DNA of 64,000 nucleotides. Source: Caloramator proteoclasticus DSM 10124 (GTDB lineage: Bacteria > Bacillota > Clostridia > Clostridiales > Caloramatoraceae). A model generated the notes under the pieces. That model was not told where the DNA came from. It did no database searches and worked only from the letters and a program-made list of their open reading frames with translations. Shown piece after piece: positions 28,803-38,511 of this stretch. The stretch is taken from positions 1-64,000 of the forward strand of contig NZ_FQVG01000003.1 in assembly GCF_900129265.1 (NCBI RefSeq). The letters are read 5' to 3'. The position numbers and the translations under genes are program-made. Numbering within the stretch: the first letter of the stretch is position 1; each line of letters opens with the position of its first letter.

Positions 28803-28845
28803 AAAAAACCCCTACCAAAATATACAATTGTTTTGGTAGGGGTTT
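28803..28845 (-). terminator. Terminator of the NADH oxidase gene
   Basis: AAACCCCTACCAAAA / TTTTGGTAGGGGTTT is a 15-bp stem, followed by a run of six T on the minus strand. It lies ~30 bp after the stop. Confidence 0.9.
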
Positions 28846-28876
28846 AGCTTATAAATTAGATTTATTGATTTCTTAA

Positions 28877-30205
28877 TTAAATCGCATTTAGGCCTGCTAT
28901 ATTTAACAAATTCCAAGGTTTATTGAAATGAGGTTGGAAGAAGAAATCGGTAAAGGCTAAATCCTCAATTGTCATTCCATTTTGTATAAAAACAGACATT
29001 GTATTCATAAGTGGTGTCAAATCGTGTTTTGATAATATCTGTGAACCAAGTATTCTTCCTGTATCACTTTCATAAACTACTTTAAGTTTTGCCTTTTCAT
29101 ATGTTGGCATAAACTCTGGTCTATAATTGTCTTCTATTGTAACAGATTGTATATTTAGTCCCTTTTGTTTTGCAACCTCTTCTATTAATCCCGTTGATGC
29201 AATATTATAATCATATATCTTAATACCCGATGTTCCTTGAGTTCCTCTCCACTTTATACTTCTGTCTACAAGATTTCTTGCAGCCAATGTTCCCATTCTT
29301 ACTGCATTTGTTGCAAGCGGTATATATTCATATGACTTAGTAGGATTATACCAAACTGCTGCACAGTCCCCTGCTGCAAAAACATCTTCCCTTGATGTTC
29401 TCATATATTCATCTACAATTATTGCTCCATTTGAAAGCATATTAAGTTTACCTTTAAACATTTCAGTTGAAGGTTTAAATCCTACACATACTATAACAAC
29501 ATCTGCATCATATTCACCCTTATCAGTTATAACCCTTTTTACCTTTCCATCTTCACCTTCAAACCTTACTACTGTTTGGGATAAAGCTAAATTAATATCG
29601 TGTTTTTTAAGTTCTTCTTCTGCTATATCTGTGAATTCCTTGTCTAAATACTTACTTAAAATTCTCTCCTGCGTATCAATTAAAGTTACATTCTTTCCTT
29701 TTTCTCTAAAAGCCTCTACAAGCTCTACCCCAATATATCCTGCCCCAACAACAACTACATTTTGAACCTCTTTTACTTTTTCTATTATATCGTTGGCGTG
29801 ATAGTAATTCTTAGATAGCAGTATATTTTTTAAATTAAAGCCCTCAATCTTAGGAAGAATTGGCCAAGAACCTGTAGTTATTATTAACTTATCATATGAA
29901 TCTGTAAACTCTTTACCTGTTTTTAAATCTTTAACACTTACCTCTTTCTTGTCAAAATCAACATCTAATACTTCGTGCTGCATTTTCGTGTCTACACCAA
30001 GACTCTTTAAATGTTCTGGAGATGAATAAAATAGCCCCTTAACATCCTTTATAACGCCACCAACATAAAGAGCAATTCCACAGGATAAAAAGGAAATAGT
30101 ATCATTTCTTTCATAGACGGTTATTTTAGCATCCTTATAAAGCTTAGATGTGTTTATTGCGGCTGCTGTACCCGCGTGGGTACAACCAATTATTATAACC
30201 TTCAT
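28877..30205 (-). CDS. nox: FAD-dependent NADH oxidase / CoA-disulfide reductase family
   Basis: 442 residues from the ATG at 30205, which is preceded by AAGGGGTG; a GTG three codons upstream also opens the frame. The FAD-binding start KVIIIGCTHAGTAAA, the second nucleotide-binding GAGYIGVELVEAF and a C-terminal dimerisation domain are those of the Nox/Npx/CoADR family. His10 and the redox Cys42 (FLSCG) match water-forming NADH oxidases, which reduce O2 through a cysteine sulfenic acid. CoA-disulfide reductase has the same Cys, so the activity is not certain. In an anaerobe it would remove O2 and recycle NADH. Confidence 0.85.
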   Translation of the reverse strand: MKVIIIGCTHAGTAAAINTSKLYKDAKITVYERNDTISFLSCGIALYVGGVIKDVKGLFYSSPEHLKSLGVDTKMQHEVLDVDFDKKEVSVKDLKTGKEFTDSYDKLIITTGSWPILPKIEGFNLKNILLSKNYYHANDIIEKVKEVQNVVVVGAGYIGVELVEAFREKGKNVTLIDTQERILSKYLDKEFTDIAEEELKKHDINLALSQTVVRFEGEDGKVKRVITDKGEYDADVVIVCVGFKPSTEMFKGKLNMLSNGAIIVDEYMRTSREDVFAAGDCAAVWYNPTKSYEYIPLATNAVRMGTLAARNLVDRSIKWRGTQGTSGIKIYDYNIASTGLIEEVAKQKGLNIQSVTIEDNYRPEFMPTYEKAKLKVVYESDTGRILGSQILSKHDLTPLMNTMSVFIQNGMTIEDLAFTDFFFQPHFNKPWNLLNIAGLNAI

Positions 30206-30293
30206 AATATTCACCCCTTAAAAATATCTTACTTTAATTTTATATTATTTAATAATAATTATCAATAGAATATTTGTATCTTTTTATACCTAA

Positions 30294-30334
30294 AAAAATC
30301 ACCATATATAATATGTTTATATATGGTGATTTTT
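30294..30334 (-). terminator. Terminator of the permease gene
   Basis: AAAAATCACCATATATA / TATATATGGTGATTTTT is a 17-bp stem with a 7-nt loop and a T run on the minus strand. It is about 27 bp after the permease stop. Confidence 0.85.
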
Positions 30335-30360
30335 ATGTAAAAGTCTGGGGTGAAAATTAT

Positions 30361-31656
30361 TTACATACCTTTAGCTACTCCAGTATTTCTATTTTGTACC
30401 CATTTTAAAACAAAATATAATGGTATTCCTATTATAAGTGCACCAAGGCCCCATAACATTTGTTCCTTTGTTGCTTTAGTTAGTAACCATATACTAACTA
30501 TAACCGAAATTATTGGTAGTAAGCTGCCAAAAGGCATATTATAGGTACTCTTCATACCACGTTTTCTAAATACTATTACAGAAAGACAAGTTGGAATATA
30601 TTGTGCAAATCTTGATATAACAGATATCATAGCAAGTTGTGTAAATGTACCTGATACTGCAACAGGTATTGCAAGAAGAACAGTTATAATTACAGCTATA
30701 TAAGGTACGTCGTGCTTATTTTTCTTTGCTATATAATTTGGAAGTATTCCATCCTCTGCAAGTGCAACACCTGATCTTGGGGCATTAAATGAAGCTGCTA
30801 TGTTTATACCTCCAATTGATAATAGGGTTGCAATTGCTACAAACTTTTCACCAAAACCTCCCATAAATACCTTTGCTGCATCAGCTACAGGTGTTGTACT
30901 TTCAGCAAGTGCTCCTCCTAAGATACCAACAGCAATAATTTGAACAAGAATATAGACAATTGATGCTAAAATCATAGTTGCTATAATTGCTCTTGGTATA
31001 TTTTTTTGTGGTTCATCCATATCTTCTGCTGCAACAGCAATTGATTCAAAACCTGTAAAGGCATAGAAGATTAGAATAGCAGCTGAACCTATAGTTGCAC
31101 CGCTTGTTCCATTAGGAAACATAGGAGTAAAATTTCCACCTTTTATAAAGAATAAACCTATAATTACAAATAAGATGAGAGGCAATAATTTAGCGACTGT
31201 TACAATATTATTTAAATATTTTGTAGCTTTTACACCAGAAATATTAACTAATCCAAGTCCCACCAAAATTGTTGTTGCAATTAGATTCTTTGCAATGGGC
31301 GTTGATGCTGCTGGTATAAATTTCGATAATGCTGTTGCAAATCCTACTGCCATTGTTGCCCAAGCAATGATGCTTATTGCCCATTTCATTATTCCAACTT
31401 CAAAACCTACAAATTCTCCAAATGCTTCCCTTGCATATACATAGGGGCCTCCATTTTTATTAAAAAGACCACCAACTTCAGCAAAACATAACGCCATTGA
31501 CATAACCAACAAAGTATCAAAAATATAAATCCATATACTTCCTGGTCCTATTATCTTCATAGCCTTACCTGGCAAAAGATATATTCCTGAACCAATAACA
31601 CCATTAATACCTAATAAAACTATACTCCAAAAACCAAACTTTTTACTATCTCCCAT
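30361..31656 (-). CDS. APC-family amino acid/amine permease
   Basis: 431 residues with about 12 membrane segments. The start FGFWSIVLLGINGVIGSGIY is the conserved first helix of amino acid-polyamine-organocation transporters (GxG substrate-binding kink). The gene lies 2 bp after the gamma-glutamyl hydrolase-type gene and shares its sigma-54 promoter. The pairing suggests uptake of the substrate of that enzyme, such as an amino acid, amine or gamma-glutamyl compound. The exact substrate cannot be read from sequence. Confidence 0.88.
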   Translation of the reverse strand: MGDSKKFGFWSIVLLGINGVIGSGIYLLPGKAMKIIGPGSIWIYIFDTLLVMSMALCFAEVGGLFNKNGGPYVYAREAFGEFVGFEVGIMKWAISIIAWATMAVGFATALSKFIPAASTPIAKNLIATTILVGLGLVNISGVKATKYLNNIVTVAKLLPLILFVIIGLFFIKGGNFTPMFPNGTSGATIGSAAILIFYAFTGFESIAVAAEDMDEPQKNIPRAIIATMILASIVYILVQIIAVGILGGALAESTTPVADAAKVFMGGFGEKFVAIATLLSIGGINIAASFNAPRSGVALAEDGILPNYIAKKNKHDVPYIAVIITVLLAIPVAVSGTFTQLAMISVISRFAQYIPTCLSVIVFRKRGMKSTYNMPFGSLLPIISVIVSIWLLTKATKEQMLWGLGALIIGIPLYFVLKWVQNRNTGVAKGM

Positions 31657-31658
31657 AA

Positions 31659-32393
31659 CTACTCCCTCCCTGCAAATTTAATGAATTCCTCAAACAGTTT
31701 TATCATATTTGATTTTGGATTTTGAACCATCATTTCTGGATGCCATTGAACTCCTACTACAAAATCTTTACCTTCAAGTTCTATTGCTTCAACTATATTG
31801 TCATCTGAGAAGGCAACCGCCATAAGTCCTTGTCCTAACTTTTTAACACATTGGTGATGATATGAGTTTATAAAGGTCTTTTCACCAAATATTTTATATA
31901 GTTTTGAACCCTTATTAAAACTAACACTATGGGTTGGTGTACTTCTTTTTGCTGATTGTACGTGCTTAATATATGAACCTTCAACCTGCGATATATCCTG
32001 ATATAAACTACCACCAAGTGCTACATTTAACATTTGCATACCCTTACATATACCTAAAATTGGTATATTTTTGTCCAATGCAAAATTTATGCTCTTAAGA
32101 TAAAATTCATCTATTTCTGGATACGTATAGTCCTGATGTTTTGAAGGTTGTTCACCATAAAGTAGTGGATTTACATCAAATCCTCCTGATAATATTAGAC
32201 CATCTAATAAACTTATTTGTTTTGCAATAATTTCTTCCTCCAAATTCATAGGAACAATATAAGGTACTCCACCCACCTTAATTATTGCGTCAATATAATC
32301 GTAATTAACATATGCTCTCTCAATACCTGGCAATATTCCTCCTTCCATTATTAGTATGTTTCCTAATACTCCGATTACTGGTCTCATCTTCAA
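31659..32393 (-). CDS. Class I glutamine amidotransferase-like gamma-glutamyl hydrolase (PuuD-like)
   Basis: 244 residues of the peptidase C26 family. The nucleophile is in LGICKGMQMLN (Cys near 113), and VGVQWHPEM supplies the catalytic His/Glu. The relatives PuuD and related enzymes hydrolyse gamma-glutamyl amides such as gamma-glutamyl-GABA. It is the first gene of a two-gene unit with an APC permease and is preceded by a sigma-54 promoter. The neighbouring sigma-54 activator (32552-34537) is the likely regulator. The name gamma-glutamyl-GABA hydrolase is a family label; no other putrescine-pathway genes are present here. Confidence 0.82.
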   Translation of the reverse strand: MKMRPVIGVLGNILIMEGGILPGIERAYVNYDYIDAIIKVGGVPYIVPMNLEEEIIAKQISLLDGLILSGGFDVNPLLYGEQPSKHQDYTYPEIDEFYLKSINFALDKNIPILGICKGMQMLNVALGGSLYQDISQVEGSYIKHVQSAKRSTPTHSVSFNKGSKLYKIFGEKTFINSYHHQCVKKLGQGLMAVAFSDDNIVEAIELEGKDFVVGVQWHPEMMVQNPKSNMIKLFEEFIKFAGRE

Positions 32394-32414
32394 CGCCTCC
32401 TTTATATAAAAATA

Positions 32415-32431
32415 AGCAAATTTGATGCCAA
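32415..32431 (-). promoter_or_regulatory. Sigma-54 promoter of the amidotransferase-permease unit
   Basis: On the minus strand TTGGCATCAAATTTGCT matches the -24/-12 consensus TTGGCAC-N5-TTGCT with one change. GG and GC are correctly spaced. It lies 22 bp upstream of the start codon. Confidence 0.85.
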
Positions 32432-32530
32432 ATTTAAAATTTCTAACTTTTTTGTAATTTGAATAATATATTAGTCTTGTTATTCATTATATAAAATTCA
32501 TTTATATATTTTAGCCTCATTACAATCAAA

Positions 32531-32570
32531 AAGAAACGGGAAAAAATAGACCTATTTTATCCCGTTTCTT
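32531..32570 (-). terminator. Terminator of the sigma-54 activator gene
   Basis: AAGAAACGGGA / TCCCGTTTCTT with an inner AAAATAG/CTATTTT pairing; the minus strand continues TTTTTGATTG. The gene's TAG stop (32552) lies inside the hairpin. Confidence 0.8.
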
Positions 32571-34537
32571 GTCCAATTTAAAAACATTCTACCCTTATTA
32601 TTAATTTTCGTTCCACTTCTGCCTATATTTTTATTAATCATTCCTAAATCATTAAGCAATTCTAATATTCCCCTTACTTCCCCTTCACCTATATACGATA
32701 ATTTTTCACTTATACACCTTCTTCCAACGCCTTCACTTTTTTCTATACATTCAAGTACATCCAAAACCTTTTCAAAATTATAATTATTTTTTATAAAATC
32801 TAATTCCTTATCAAAATTTAGTTCTGAGTTTAAAATATATTGTGGCAAATCATTTAATGCAACCCTTTCAAATTCCAATGCATTTAAATAGATAGCAATA
32901 TTTTTAAGTTCCCTTATATTGCCTGGCCATCTATAATTTAAAAGTAACTTCTCTACTTCATTTTCAAACTTTATATCTCTTTCAAGATAACATTTTAATA
33001 ATGGCATTATATCTTCTCTTCTTTCCCTAAGTGGAGGTAAATTTATGGGTAATACATTTAGTCTAAAATACAAATCCTCTCTAAACAAACCCTGATCTAC
33101 TAATTTTTTTAAATCTTTATTTGTAGCCGCAATAACCCTAACATTAACATTAATAATATTCTCTGAACCAACCCTCATTATCTGTTTCTCCTGAAGAACC
33201 CTTAAAAGCCTTGTCTGAAGCTTTAAAGGCATATCCCCTATTTCATCTAAAAATATAGTACCATTATTGGCTATCTCAAAAAGACCTGTTTTTCCTTCCT
33301 TTAATGCCCCTGTAAATGCACCCTTTTCATATCCAAAAAGTTCACTTTCTAATAAATTTTCAGGCAGTGCAGCACAATTTACTGCAACAAAGGGATAATT
33401 AGAACGATTACTATAATTATGAATAGACTGTGCCATCATCTCCTTTCCTGTACCACTCTCTCCAGTAATTAATACTGTATAATCTGATTTTGAAATTTTT
33501 TTAGCTATATCTATACATTCCTTCATCCTATTAGAATATGTTATAATCATATCAAAATTGTATTTTGCATAAAAACCCTTTTCTCGTATCTTTTTTGATA
33601 TATTCTGTTCTATCCTTTTTATATTTGTAATATCTGCAAAGCTTATTATATATCCCGATTTGTAATTTAAATATTTAATAGGTTCCTTATTGACACTAAA
33701 AATTTGGTTTCTGTACCTTATTATTTCACCCTTTATCTCATCCTTTTTAATTAAATTATCTATTTCTTCATTATTAAAAATTAAACTGCTACCTATTTTA
33801 AAGTTAAATAAATTATTAAAAGAACTGTTAGTTAAAACAACCTTTTCCTCATTATCAACAATAGCAATAGCATCCTGTATATGTTCAATTAGAACCTCCA
33901 ATTGCTGCCCCTTTATAAATAAGTCCATATATTGTCTTTTTATACCCATATCCTTGCTTACAATACCTTCAGAATACTTTATTAAATTTTCTTCTATCTC
34001 TTTATCCTTTATTTCTAAACAATTAAATATTTTTAAAAATGTTGCTATATCAATACACCTATGACCTACATCTATTGTTGTTTCAATAAAATCTGGCACC
34101 TTGTCACTCTCTCCTGGCGTTATTGCCACCTTTACATCTTCATATACTTTATTATCCAAATAAGGTATTAGTTTTAAATGACTTATACCTATTCTATGAA
34201 GTAAGTTAACTGTTTCAATAGTAGTCTCTTTAGTATCATTAACTACTAAAACCTTTGTATCATTTGGGATTGCAGCAATTTTATAGATTTCTTTTTCTCT
34301 TAGTGTTCTTTCTATAACAATAATACAACTCTCTATTGAAGCAAATTTTTGAATTTCGTACGCCTTTTCATCTATCATAACTAAAATTACATTATCTTTT
34401 ATCTTTTCTCCTTCCTTCATTTCATATAAATAATAGTTATTTATATCAATCTTATTAGCAAAAACTTCATTTAAGTTTTCACGTAAAAACTCAGATAGCG
34501 GGCCTTTTCTATTTGTAACAAGTGCAATACTCTTCAA
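32552..34537 (-). CDS. Sigma-54 dependent transcriptional activator with PAS domain
   Basis: 661 residues. The N-terminal ~190 resemble a PrpR-N-type sensory region. A PAS domain follows (about 210-310), then the AAA+ domain: Walker A GESGTGKE, the sigma-54 loop GAFTGA, and DEIGDMP for Walker B. The C-terminus is not the usual Fis-type helix-turn-helix. It looks like a winged-helix module ([13 protein letters not shown], then [20 protein letters not shown]). It is encoded just upstream of a sigma-54 promoter serving a gamma-glutamyl hydrolase and a permease, which it most likely controls in response to an amino acid- or amine-type signal. Its own terminator separates the units. Confidence 0.9.
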   Translation of the reverse strand: MKSIALVTNRKGPLSEFLRENLNEVFANKIDINNYYLYEMKEGEKIKDNVILVMIDEKAYEIQKFASIESCIIVIERTLREKEIYKIAAIPNDTKVLVVNDTKETTIETVNLLHRIGISHLKLIPYLDNKVYEDVKVAITPGESDKVPDFIETTIDVGHRCIDIATFLKIFNCLEIKDKEIEENLIKYSEGIVSKDMGIKRQYMDLFIKGQQLEVLIEHIQDAIAIVDNEEKVVLTNSSFNNLFNFKIGSSLIFNNEEIDNLIKKDEIKGEIIRYRNQIFSVNKEPIKYLNYKSGYIISFADITNIKRIEQNISKKIREKGFYAKYNFDMIITYSNRMKECIDIAKKISKSDYTVLITGESGTGKEMMAQSIHNYSNRSNYPFVAVNCAALPENLLESELFGYEKGAFTGALKEGKTGLFEIANNGTIFLDEIGDMPLKLQTRLLRVLQEKQIMRVGSENIINVNVRVIAATNKDLKKLVDQGLFREDLYFRLNVLPINLPPLRERREDIMPLLKCYLERDIKFENEVEKLLLNYRWPGNIRELKNIAIYLNALEFERVALNDLPQYILNSELNFDKELDFIKNNYNFEKVLDVLECIEKSEGVGRRCISEKLSYIGEGEVRGILELLNDLGMINKNIGRSGTKINNKGRMFLNWTRNGIK

Positions 34538-34767
34538 ACCTATCCCTCCTTAAGTACGGGTAAAATATAACAAAGCCTTATTGGAATTAATTTTTCATTT
34601 GCAATTTATTTTTGTTATCGAAAACTTTTAAAAAAAGTAAAGCATTAACATTATTTTCTTATACATATAATTTTATGTTTATAAACAATAAAATAAAAAT
34701 CAATCATATAAAGCTTATATTGTGTTATGTTAATAAACAAAATTAACTTATTTATTCAAGATACCAT

Positions 34768-34795
34768 TTAACAATACCATTAAAAAAGTTATAAT
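34768..34795 (+). promoter_or_regulatory. Possible promoter of the AlaX-like gene
   Basis: TTAACA (34768-34773) and TATAAT (34790-34795) are 16 bp apart. The background is very AT-rich, so confidence is moderate. The 34538-34883 gap otherwise holds only AT-rich DNA and repeat copy a. Confidence 0.45.
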
Positions 34796-34836
34796 ATACT
34801 TAATATTTCATATATTGTTTTGTATATTATTGGAAA

Positions 34837-34864
34837 TGTCACAATTCACCTGGGTGGCACTTTT
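34837..34864 (+). repeat. 27-bp interspersed repeat, copy a
   Basis: TGTCACAATTCACCTGGG followed by TGGCACTTTT. It lies 20 bp before the AlaX start, immediately upstream of its GGGGAGG ribosome site. It differs from copy c at one position. Confidence 0.75.
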
Positions 34865-34883
34865 GAGAAAAGGGGAGGATATA

Positions 34884-36065
34884 ATGCAAAAACTATATTA
34901 TGAAAATCCATATATTTTTGAATGGGAGGCCAAAGTAGTAAACCAAAGGGAAAAGGATAATTTTTATATTGTTGAACTCTCTACCACATCCTTTTATCCA
35001 GAAGGTGGTGGACAGCCAAGGGACTATGGAACAATCGATGGGATTGAGGTTGTTGATTTATTTGAAGAAAACGATACAATCTACCACGTTGTTAACAAAA
35101 AAATTGAAAAGAATACTGTGAAGTGCAAAATTGATTTTGAAAGAAGATTTGACCATATGCAAAACCATACTGGTCAGCATCTTCTATCCTCTATTTTTAT
35201 AGAACTTTATAATGCTCCAACTAATAGTTTTCATTTAGGAGATGATTATGTAAGCATTGATGTAGGTTTAGAAAATATAACAGATGAAATGGTTAAAAGG
35301 GTTGAAGATAGAGTAAATGAGCTGATTTTTAAAGATATACAAGTAAAATCCTATATATTAGATTATGATGAAGCTAAAAAATTACCTTTAAGAAAGCTTC
35401 CTCCTACAGATGTTGATATAAGAATTGTTGAAATAGATGGAATAGACTACTCTCCCTGTTGTGGTACCCACGTTAGAAACCTTGGGGAAATTGGAATGGT
35501 TAAAATATTAAAGACTGAAAAATATAAAAATATGACAAGAGTATATTTTAAATGTGGCAGAAGGCTACTTAAGGATTTTCAAGAAAAGAATTCAATAATA
35601 AATAACCTAAACAAAAAATTATCTGTTCCACAAAATGAAATATTAGTTAAAATTGATTTAATGCAAAATGAAATAAAAAATCTATCAAAGGAATTTAATC
35701 TACAAAGGGAAATAAACTCAGAATATATTGCAAAGGACTTAATAAATAAATGTGAAGGGGATATAATTTCAAAAGTATATGAAGATAAATTGTTTGATGA
35801 AATACAAATGATAGCAAATAAAATATCTTCTTTATGTAGCAAAGTTGTTATTCTATCATCTATACCTGATAAAAAAGTTATACTCACCCACAATGGCAAT
35901 ATTAAAATAAACTGTGGACAAATTTTTAAGGAGATCTTACCAAATTTTAATGGCAGAGGTGGAGGAGGGCCAAAATTTGCCCAAGGAAGTTTTGAAAATA
36001 TGAACGATATAAATAATTTTATTGAAAATTTAATAGATAAAATAAAGAATGAATCTTTAACTTAA
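34884..36065 (+). CDS. Alanyl-tRNA editing protein, AlaX-L type
   Basis: 393 residues from the ATG after GGGGAGG; the upstream in-frame ATG (34815) would read through repeat copy a and has no ribosome site. It is a free-standing editing enzyme that removes Ser or Gly from mischarged tRNA-Ala. Zinc-site motifs are visible: HMQNHTGQHLLS (about 88-99) and CCGTHV with its Cys and His. A central coiled region and a C-terminal DHHA1-type domain ending in NGRGGGGPKFAQG follow, which marks the long AlaX form. A bidirectional terminator follows directly. Confidence 0.9.
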   Translation: MQKLYYENPYIFEWEAKVVNQREKDNFYIVELSTTSFYPEGGGQPRDYGTIDGIEVVDLFEENDTIYHVVNKKIEKNTVKCKIDFERRFDHMQNHTGQHLLSSIFIELYNAPTNSFHLGDDYVSIDVGLENITDEMVKRVEDRVNELIFKDIQVKSYILDYDEAKKLPLRKLPPTDVDIRIVEIDGIDYSPCCGTHVRNLGEIGMVKILKTEKYKNMTRVYFKCGRRLLKDFQEKNSIINNLNKKLSVPQNEILVKIDLMQNEIKNLSKEFNLQREINSEYIAKDLINKCEGDIISKVYEDKLFDEIQMIANKISSLCSKVVILSSIPDKKVILTHNGNIKINCGQIFKEILPNFNGRGGGGPKFAQGSFENMNDINNFIENLIDKIKNESLT

Positions 36066-36096
36066 AAAGGACAGTAGGTTTTCCTACTGTCCTTTT
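36065..36096. terminator. Bidirectional terminator between AlaX and hcp
   Basis: AAAAGGACAGTAGG-TTTT-CCTACTGTCCTTTT, a 14-bp stem flanked by A and T runs, between convergent genes. Confidence 0.9.
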
Positions 36097-36103
36097 ACAT
36101 TTA

Positions 36104-37744
36104 TTATCCAATCATAATCTTAATATCATCATCCACGTTTGTTATTCCACCTATCCCAAAGTTTTCAACAAGAACCTTTGCAACATTTGGTGATAGGAAG
36201 GCTGGTAGTGTTGGTCCAAGGTGAATATTCTTAACTCCAAGGTATAATAGAGCTAAAAGTACAGTTACTGCCTTTTGTTCATACCAAGCAATATTGTATG
36301 CAATTGGTAATTCATTTATATCATTTAATTCAAATACTTCCTTAAGCTTTAGTGCAATTACTGCAAGTGAATATGAATCATTACATTGTCCGGCATCTAA
36401 AACTCTTGGAATTCCTGCTATATCCCCAAGTTCAAGCTTGTTATATCTATATTTTGCACATCCTGCTGTTAAAATTACAGTGTCCTTTGGAAGCTTCTTT
36501 GCAAATTCTGTGTAATAATCTCTTGACTTCATTCTTCCATCGCAGCCAGCCATAACCACAAATTTTCTGATTGCACCACTCTTTACTGCTTCAACAACCT
36601 TATCAGCAAGCTGTAGTACTTGATTGTGGGCAAATCCTCCGATTATTTCACCTTGCTCTATTTGTACAGGTGGCTTACACTTCTTTGCGTGTTCTATAAT
36701 TTCACTAAAGTCTTTATTACCATTTTCATCTTCCTTAATGTGCCTTACACCTGGGAATCCTACAACACCTGTTGTATATAATCTATCCTTATATGAATCC
36801 TTTGGTGGTACTAAGCAGTTTGTTGTCATTAGAATTGGTCCATTGAATAATTCAAACTCCTTATCTTGTAACCACCAAGCATTTCCGTAGTTTCCTACAA
36901 AGTGTTCATACTTCTTAAATGCTGGATAGTAATGGGCTGGAAGCATCTCTCCGTGCGTATAAACATCTACACCTGTTCCCTTTGTTTGTTCAAGTAATTG
37001 TTCTAAATCCTTTAAATCGTGTCCACTTATTAGTATTGCTGGATTGTTTCTAACACCTATATTTACCTTTGTAATCTCTGGATTACCATAGGTTGATGTA
37101 TTAGCCTTATCAAGCAGTGCCATAACATCAACAGCATACTTTCCTGTTTCAAGTGCAAGTGAAACAAGTTCATCTGCACCAAGTGTATCATCTAAAGTTG
37201 AAGCAAGTGCCCTTTGCATAAACTTAAATATTTCCTTATCAACGTGTTTTAAAACATAGGCGTGATTTGCATATGCTGCCATTCCCTTAACACCATAAGT
37301 TATAAGCTCTCTTAGGGATCTTATATCTTCATTTTCTGTTTTTAATATTGAAACTTCCTCTGCCTTCTTTTGTACGTCTTCAATAGAAACTATAAAATTT
37401 GCTGCATCGTGAGTTAAACTTGTTATATCTATTCCTTTTTCCTTAAGTTCATTCTTTATATCTTCTCTAATTTTTATACCTTCTAATACTCTTTCATATA
37501 TAACTTTGTCGTCAAAATTTACATTGGTAATAGTTACAAATAAACTCTCCATTATAAACTTATCTACATCATCTCTTTGGATTCCATTTTCCTTTGCTGA
37601 AAGGTTTACCATTGATAAGCCCTTTAGTGTATACATAAGTAGGTCTTGGCTCTTTGCAACCACATCGTTCTTACCACATACACCTCTTAAGCTACATCCC
37701 TTTCCACCTGCAGCCTCCTGACATTGATAACAGAACATACTCAT
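36104..37744 (-). CDS. hcp: Hydroxylamine reductase (hybrid cluster protein)
   Basis: 546 residues. It carries an N-terminal Fe-S cluster with Cys 5, 8, 17 and 23 (CYQCQ, then CSLRGVC), the spacing of class I Hcp from anaerobes. Downstream cysteines for the hybrid 4Fe-2S-2O cluster are present ([29 protein letters not shown]). Hcp reduces hydroxylamine and, by current views, NO to N2O, protecting against nitrosative stress. The first ATG has AGGAGG at proper spacing. A CRP/FNR-type palindrome centred at -41.5 precedes it, consistent with an HcpR-like activator, which is not encoded in this window. The gene stands alone. Confidence 0.95.
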   Translation of the reverse strand: MSMFCYQCQEAAGGKGCSLRGVCGKNDVVAKSQDLLMYTLKGLSMVNLSAKENGIQRDDVDKFIMESLFVTITNVNFDDKVIYERVLEGIKIREDIKNELKEKGIDITSLTHDAANFIVSIEDVQKKAEEVSILKTENEDIRSLRELITYGVKGMAAYANHAYVLKHVDKEIFKFMQRALASTLDDTLGADELVSLALETGKYAVDVMALLDKANTSTYGNPEITKVNIGVRNNPAILISGHDLKDLEQLLEQTKGTGVDVYTHGEMLPAHYYPAFKKYEHFVGNYGNAWWLQDKEFELFNGPILMTTNCLVPPKDSYKDRLYTTGVVGFPGVRHIKEDENGNKDFSEIIEHAKKCKPPVQIEQGEIIGGFAHNQVLQLADKVVEAVKSGAIRKFVVMAGCDGRMKSRDYYTEFAKKLPKDTVILTAGCAKYRYNKLELGDIAGIPRVLDAGQCNDSYSLAVIALKLKEVFELNDINELPIAYNIAWYEQKAVTVLLALLYLGVKNIHLGPTLPAFLSPNVAKVLVENFGIGGITNVDDDIKIMIG

Positions 37745-37776
37745 CCGAATCCCTCCTAAAATTTATTTATGTCTTA

Positions 37777-37819
37777 ATTATACTTGCTATATTTTGGGGA
37801 TTCAGTGATTTATATCACA
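37777..37819 (-). promoter_or_regulatory. hcp promoter with CRP/FNR-type box at -41.5
   Basis: The -10 TATAAT is at 37777-37782, giving a start near 37770. The palindrome TGTGATATAAATCACT (37804-37819) is centred 41.5 bp upstream, the class II activator position. No good -35 is present, as expected for an activated promoter. TGTGA-N6-TCAC is the HcpR/CRP-type core. Confidence 0.68.
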
Positions 37820-37868
37820 TAAATAAATTTTTATATGTTTATTATAAAAAAGCACCGTAAATTACGGT

Positions 37869-38151
37869 CAGGCTGTTGAAAAAGTTATATATTGAGTAGC
37901 CCCATGAAGGATTTCTTGGGCATCGATTCTACGGCTTAAGCAATTCTAAGCTTTTCTTTGTTTGAAAAAGTCCTGCCCTCGCGATGCCATCGTCCTGATG
38001 GCCGCTCGGCTCGGCACGTCCTGTGCCGAATTACGGACTTTTTCAAAGTCGAAAAGCAATAATTGCTAAAGCTCATGAAATATGCCATTTTGAAATCCTT
38101 TCATGGGGCTTTTTCATATTTTAGCTAACAAACATGTTTATCAACAATCTG
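37869..38151 (+). mobile_element. MITE-like foldback element, copy 3
   Basis: 283 bp with imperfect terminal inverted repeats, CAGGCTGTTG ... CAACAATCTG. It is flanked on both sides by ACCGTAAATTACGGT (37854-37868 and 38152-38166), a 15-bp direct repeat that is itself the palindromic stem of the acyP terminator. On the minus strand the lower copy continues GCTTTTTT, the original terminator tail. There is no ORF. It is nearly identical to copy 4 in opposite orientation. It fills most of the gap 37745-38186. Confidence 0.85.
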
Positions 38152-38186
38152 ACCGTAAATTACGGTGCTAATAAACAAAAATACTA

Positions 38187-38456
38187 TTAGTAAAGTATCT
38201 TAAATTTTTTATCTCCTTTTACATCTACTTGTTCTTTATCTATATCATCAATCCTTGAAAATCCATTTCCCTTTAAGATTAATTCTAAAAATTTATATAT
38301 TTTTTCCTCTTCTCCCTCAACTTCTGCCTCAACTGATCCATCATCTAAATTTTTCACATAACCACTTAATCCTAAAGTATATGCTTTTGTATAAACAAAA
38401 TACCTAAATCCAACTCCCTGAACTCTACCATAAAATTTAAATCTATACCTCTTCAT
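38187..38456 (-). CDS. acyP: Acylphosphatase
   Basis: 89 residues, the standard size. It hydrolyses acyl phosphates such as acetyl phosphate or carbamoyl phosphate. The active-site loop GRVQGVGFRYFV (about 10-21) contains the catalytic Arg, and a conserved Asn lies in GYVKNLDDGSVE. Its terminator stem (GCACCGTAAATTACGGTGC originally) has been split by foldback copy 3. It lies 53 bp downstream of the HD-GYP gene, with repeat copy b between. Confidence 0.93.
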   Translation of the reverse strand: MKRYRFKFYGRVQGVGFRYFVYTKAYTLGLSGYVKNLDDGSVEAEVEGEEEKIYKFLELILKGNGFSRIDDIDKEQVDVKGDKKFKILY

Positions 38457-38484
38457 AGAAACACCCCATAAAAAATTTGGATAA

Positions 38485-38511
38485 TTTCACATTTCACCTG
38501 GGTGGCACTTT
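38485..38511 (+). repeat. 27-bp interspersed repeat, copy b
   Basis: TTTCACATTTCACCTGGG followed by TGGCACTTT. Unlike copies a and c it does not point at a start codon; it overlaps the stop codon of the HD-GYP gene (38510-38512), in the opposite direction. Confidence 0.7.

Noticed and set aside
34718-34750. Rex-like sequence upstream of AlaX
   Set aside because: GTTAATAAAC and nearby TTAAC do not give the two half-sites at the right spacing; AT-rich chance similarity is likely.
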